Below are positions 6,091 through 8,517 of a stretch of 8,517 bases of DNA, piece after piece. Where the stretch lies: the NCBI GenBank assembly GCA_938008665.1, contig CALLKA010000189.1, positions 1-8,517 of the forward strand. The letters are read 5' to 3'. This DNA comes from an uncultured Bacteroidota bacterium. GTDB lineage: Bacteria; Bacteroidota; Bacteroidia; Chitinophagales; Chitinophagaceae. The stretch's first letter is position 1. Each line of letters opens with the position of its first letter. Below the pieces are notes generated by a model. The model was not told the DNA's origin. It did no database searches and worked only from the letters and a program-made list of their open reading frames with translations. The position numbers and the translations under genes were made by a program.

Positions 6091-6987
6091 ATGGTATCTG
6101 AAAAACTAAAAGCCATATTGGCGGTATTGTTGGGAAATTTTTTCTTTGCAACTAGTATAGTTGCAGTGAAACATATTAGCCCATCACTCATTACGCCAAT
6201 TGCATTGACTTCAATTAGAATCGGAGGTGCTGCAATTCTTTTTTGGCTATTTTTTGGATTGAAAGCGGGTACCAATCAATTTCAGAAAGCTGATTTTTAT
6301 ATTATTTTGATTTGCGCTTTAACAGGAATTGCAATGAATCAAAATTTTTCAATAAAGGGAATGTCTTTGACAAGCCCCATTCACGCTTCCTTGCTTGTAT
6401 TAACCACACCTATTGTAATTACCTTGCTTGCAGTAGTTTTTTTAAAAGAAAGATTAAATAGTTTAAAAATCCTTGGACTTTTACTCGGAATTTTTGGTGG
6501 CGTTTTATTGGTTTTTTCAAGAGATATTTCGGTCGTCAATAAATCAGGTCAAGCACTTGGCGACATGTTTGTAGTTTTTGGCGCTATCAGCTATGCCACT
6601 TATGTAGTTTTAATGAAATCAATCGCACATAAATACTCAAATACAGCTATTTTAAAATGGGTGTTTTTGATTGGTAGTATGATAAGTATCCCATTTGGAT
6701 GGCATGATTTACGTTTAGTGCAATGGACTTCATTTGATGCATTAAGTTGGTTTTGTCTATTTTATATTGTAGTAGGCGCTACCTTTTTTGCGTATCAATT
6801 GGTGAATTTTGGTATTTATAAATTAGGCGCTAGTGTCGCAGGGTCTTTTATATATTCGCAACCTTTTTTTGCAACCATTGCTGCTATCATCTTGTTAAAT
6901 GAGACTATTACGTTAACAAAACTTTTATCGGCAGGACTTATTATGACGGGGGTGTTTTTAGCCAATTATAAGCCCAAGGGTAAGTAA
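6091..6987 (+). CDS. EamA/DMT-family transporter (10 TM)
   Basis: This inner-membrane protein of 298 residues has two tandem EamA repeats (about 8-142 and 155-292), each with about five hydrophobic helices, giving the usual ten-helix drug/metabolite transporter fold. Family landmarks include ASIRIGGAA-like TM2 residues (TSIRIGGAA, 40-48), the helix ending in LKERLN (118-123) at the close of repeat 1, and the matching LLNETIT (268-274) near the end of repeat 2. Length is standard for the family. Members export amino acids, purines or other small metabolites, or are uncharacterised; the substrate cannot be deduced here. The gene lies between the SPFH terminator and a 77-base gap before the last gene, so it may be its own transcription unit. 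No intrinsic terminator is seen after its stop, so read-through into the next gene is possible. Confidence 0.93.
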   Translation: MVSEKLKAILAVLLGNFFFATSIVAVKHISPSLITPIALTSIRIGGAAILFWLFFGLKAGTNQFQKADFYIILICALTGIAMNQNFSIKGMSLTSPIHASLLVLTTPIVITLLAVVFLKERLNSLKILGLLLGIFGGVLLVFSRDISVVNKSGQALGDMFVVFGAISYATYVVLMKSIAHKYSNTAILKWVFLIGSMISIPFGWHDLRLVQWTSFDALSWFCLFYIVVGATFFAYQLVNFGIYKLGASVAGSFIYSQPFFATIAAIILLNETITLTKLLSAGLIMTGVFLANYKPKGK

Positions 6988-7064
6988 TTCAATTTTGTCC
7001 AAATACTATTCAAGCATAAGTTTTATAATTGTTGTAAATTTAATTTATACATAAATGATGAAGC
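6988..7064 (+). promoter_or_regulatory. AT-rich gap upstream of the SGNH-alpha/beta hydrolase gene
   Basis: This 77-base gap holds no hairpin terminator for the transporter gene. It contains AT-rich segments with TTG elements (for example within 7030-7035) that could form a Bacteroidota-type promoter, but no convincing -33/-7 pair stands out. Two ATG codons (7055, 7058) are in a different frame from the hydrolase, whose own frame has a TGA at 7059-7061, so 7065 is the first possible start. Confidence 0.25.
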
Positions 7065-8517
7065 ATGAATACAATTTATATAAGAATTAAGTTGCTCTTA
7101 ATCGGGCTCATTTTTTGCGGCTCAATTTTTGGGCAAAAAGTTGTCAATATTGCATGTATTGGGAATGGGGTGACCTATGGCATAGGCGTTGAAAACAGAG
7201 AAAAGAATAATTTTCCACAGCAATTGCAGTATTTACTCGGGGTGAATTATAAGGTAATAAATTTAGGGGTGGTTAATGCACCTGTTTTAAGTAATGGGGT
7301 AAACGGATACAACAAAACGGCTGCATTTAAAAAAAGCCAAACAATTAACCCAGATATTGTTTTTGTTGAATTAGGCTTAGATGAAATGAAATCATCAGAC
7401 ACTGCATTTATTTCAAATTTCACAAATATGCTTGAAGGTATTGTCCAGTCCTATGCTAATTTGTGGGCGCGTCCGCGTATTGTTCTATTATTGCCTTTAC
7501 CTATTTTTTTAAATGATAGTAGTCTTTTAAATAACAGCGTCATTAAAAATAAGATAATACCAAAAATTCAAAAATTTGCTTTTGAGAAAAATATAGAAGT
7601 ATTGGATTTGTTTTCTATGTTCATCGATAAGCAAGATTTGTTTTTAGATAAAATTCATCCATCTTCTTTAGGAGGCACGCTAATTTCTAAAAGGTTATAT
7701 GAGCTTGTTAAATTAGAGACAGATAAACGGAGTTCAATCTTTGAAAGTATTAAAGAACAAAAAGTAATAAGTGCCTTTTATGGATATTCATGCGCTGACT
7801 TTACATTTAAGAATAGAAATTGTAAAGTGGTTAGTCCTAAAAAAGTAGCGAAAGGTCAACCTTGGGTTTGGCGGGCCAGATTTTGGGGACATGAACCACA
7901 AACTGATATCGCGTTATTAGAAAGGGGATTTCATATTGCTTATATGGACGTTGCTGAAATGTATGGTAACGATGAGTCCGTAAAATTGTGGAATCAATTT
8001 TATGACTACATGCAAATTATCGGCATGTCTAAAAAAGTTGTTTTAGAAGGAATGAGTAGGGGTGGTATTTATGCGTATAATTGGGCTTTGCAAAATCCAA
8101 CTAAACTAGCTGCAGTTTATGCAGATGCGCCTGTTCTTGATATGAAAAGCTGGCCAGGTGGATTAGGAAAGGGGCCTGGAAGTAAGGATGATTGGTCCAT
8201 TTTTAAAAATGATTTTAATTTAACGGAGGAACAAGCCAAGATATTTAAAAATAGTCCATTGGATAATGCCGAACTAATTGCGAAGGGAGGATATCCAATG
8301 CTGCATGTTGTTGGGGATGCTGACGAGGTAGTACCTGTGGATGAAAATACAAATCCCTTTGAAGTTCGAATCAAAAGTGCAGGCGGAGATATTACAGTGA
8401 TACATAAAAAAGGGATTGGGCATCATCCGCATAGTTTGGCTAACCCAACGCCGATTGTCGATTTTATTTTAAAAAGTACAGGATATAAAACAAAATTTTC
8501 TATTATACCTACACCTT
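7065..8517 (+). CDS. Secreted two-domain protein: degenerate SGNH/GDSL hydrolase fused to alpha/beta hydrolase (3' truncated)
   Basis: The frame runs from ATG 7065 through 484 codons to the window end with no stop; an in-frame TGA just upstream fixes the start. A signal peptide (about 1-23, cleavage likely after IFG, before QKV) indicates export. Residues about 26-216 are an SGNH/GDSL-like domain: block I reads GNGVTYG, so the nucleophilic Ser of GNS/GDS is Gly35; the block III Gly-x-Asn-Asp position reads GLDE (104-107); block V DKIH (195-198) keeps the Asp/His pair. A linker leads to an alpha/beta hydrolase domain (about 255-472) with nucleophile elbow GMSRGG (Ser331), acid in GDADEVVP (probably Asp420) and histidine in GIGHHPHSL (His453 or His454), a complete triad. 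Intact relatives are carbohydrate esterases or acyl hydrolases acting on polysaccharide side groups, a reasonable inferred role here. At least one more segment (after about residue 475) lies beyond the edge. Confidence 0.9.
   Translation, partial: MNTIYIRIKLLLIGLIFCGSIFGQKVVNIACIGNGVTYGIGVENREKNNFPQQLQYLLGVNYKVINLGVVNAPVLSNGVNGYNKTAAFKKSQTINPDIVFVELGLDEMKSSDTAFISNFTNMLEGIVQSYANLWARPRIVLLLPLPIFLNDSSLLNNSVIKNKIIPKIQKFAFEKNIEVLDLFSMFIDKQDLFLDKIHPSSLGGTLISKRLYELVKLETDKRSSIFESIKEQKVISAFYGYSCADFTFKNRNCKVVSPKKVAKGQPWVWRARFWGHEPQTDIALLERGFHIAYMDVAEMYGNDESVKLWNQFYDYMQIIGMSKKVVLEGMSRGGIYAYNWALQNPTKLAAVYADAPVLDMKSWPGGLGKGPGSKDDWSIFKNDFNLTEEQAKIFKNSPLDNAELIAKGGYPMLHVVGDADEVVPVDENTNPFEVRIKSAGGDITVIHKKGIGHHPHSLANPTPIVDFILKSTGYKTKFSIIPTP

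Noticed and set aside
8117..8374. An 85-codon minus-strand frame
   Set aside because: It lies opposite the alpha/beta hydrolase domain of the last gene, which is clearly coding on the plus strand.

Overview
The window is AT-rich bacterial DNA with densely packed genes, almost no Shine-Dalgarno sequences, and protein families typical of Bacteroidota. These include a CcoGH-type SafE/TauE membrane protein, REC-Crp and PAS-kinase signalling proteins, a secreted M28 peptidase and a secreted SGNH/alpha-beta hydrolase fusion. Family flavour suggests Chitinophagaceae or a relative, but this is an inference from protein style, not a phylogenetic result. No rRNA, tRNA, CRISPR, insertion sequence or prophage signal was seen, and no gene-free stretch exceeds 130 bases.

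Layout. Positions 1-1034 (+) hold the 3' end of a SafE/TauE (DsbD_2-like) membrane protein gene and, 6 bases later, a small coiled-coil protein gene. This pair converges, with only 3 bases between stop codons, on a three-gene minus-strand unit. In transcription order that unit is a secreted carboxypeptidase Q-like M28 peptidase (4938-3469), a soluble PAS histidine kinase (3395-2112, probably once starting at 3465), and a response regulator with a Crp/Fnr-type output (2099-1038). A 128-base divergent promoter region separates this unit from a prohibitin-like SPFH protein (5067-5978, +), which ends in a strong intrinsic terminator. An EamA/DMT transporter (6091-6987, +) follows. The last gene runs off the right edge (7065-8517, +) and encodes a secreted two-domain protein: a degenerate SGNH hydrolase joined to an intact-looking alpha/beta hydrolase.

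Working together. The kinase and regulator are almost certainly a cognate pair. The kinase's PAS aligns without gaps to the heme-binding stretch of FixL and keeps a histidine at the heme-ligand position. The regulator fuses a FixJ-like receiver to a FixK-like Crp domain. The neighbouring SafE protein is of the type that accompanies cbb3 oxidase genes in this phylum. Together this suggests, but does not prove, a compact FixL/FixJ/FixK-like redox or oxygen circuit. The most checkable oddity is at the kinase start: an ideally placed ATG 3 bases after the peptidase stop is put out of frame by one base at an A6 run. The second is the loss of the nucleophilic serine in the SGNH domain of the last gene.
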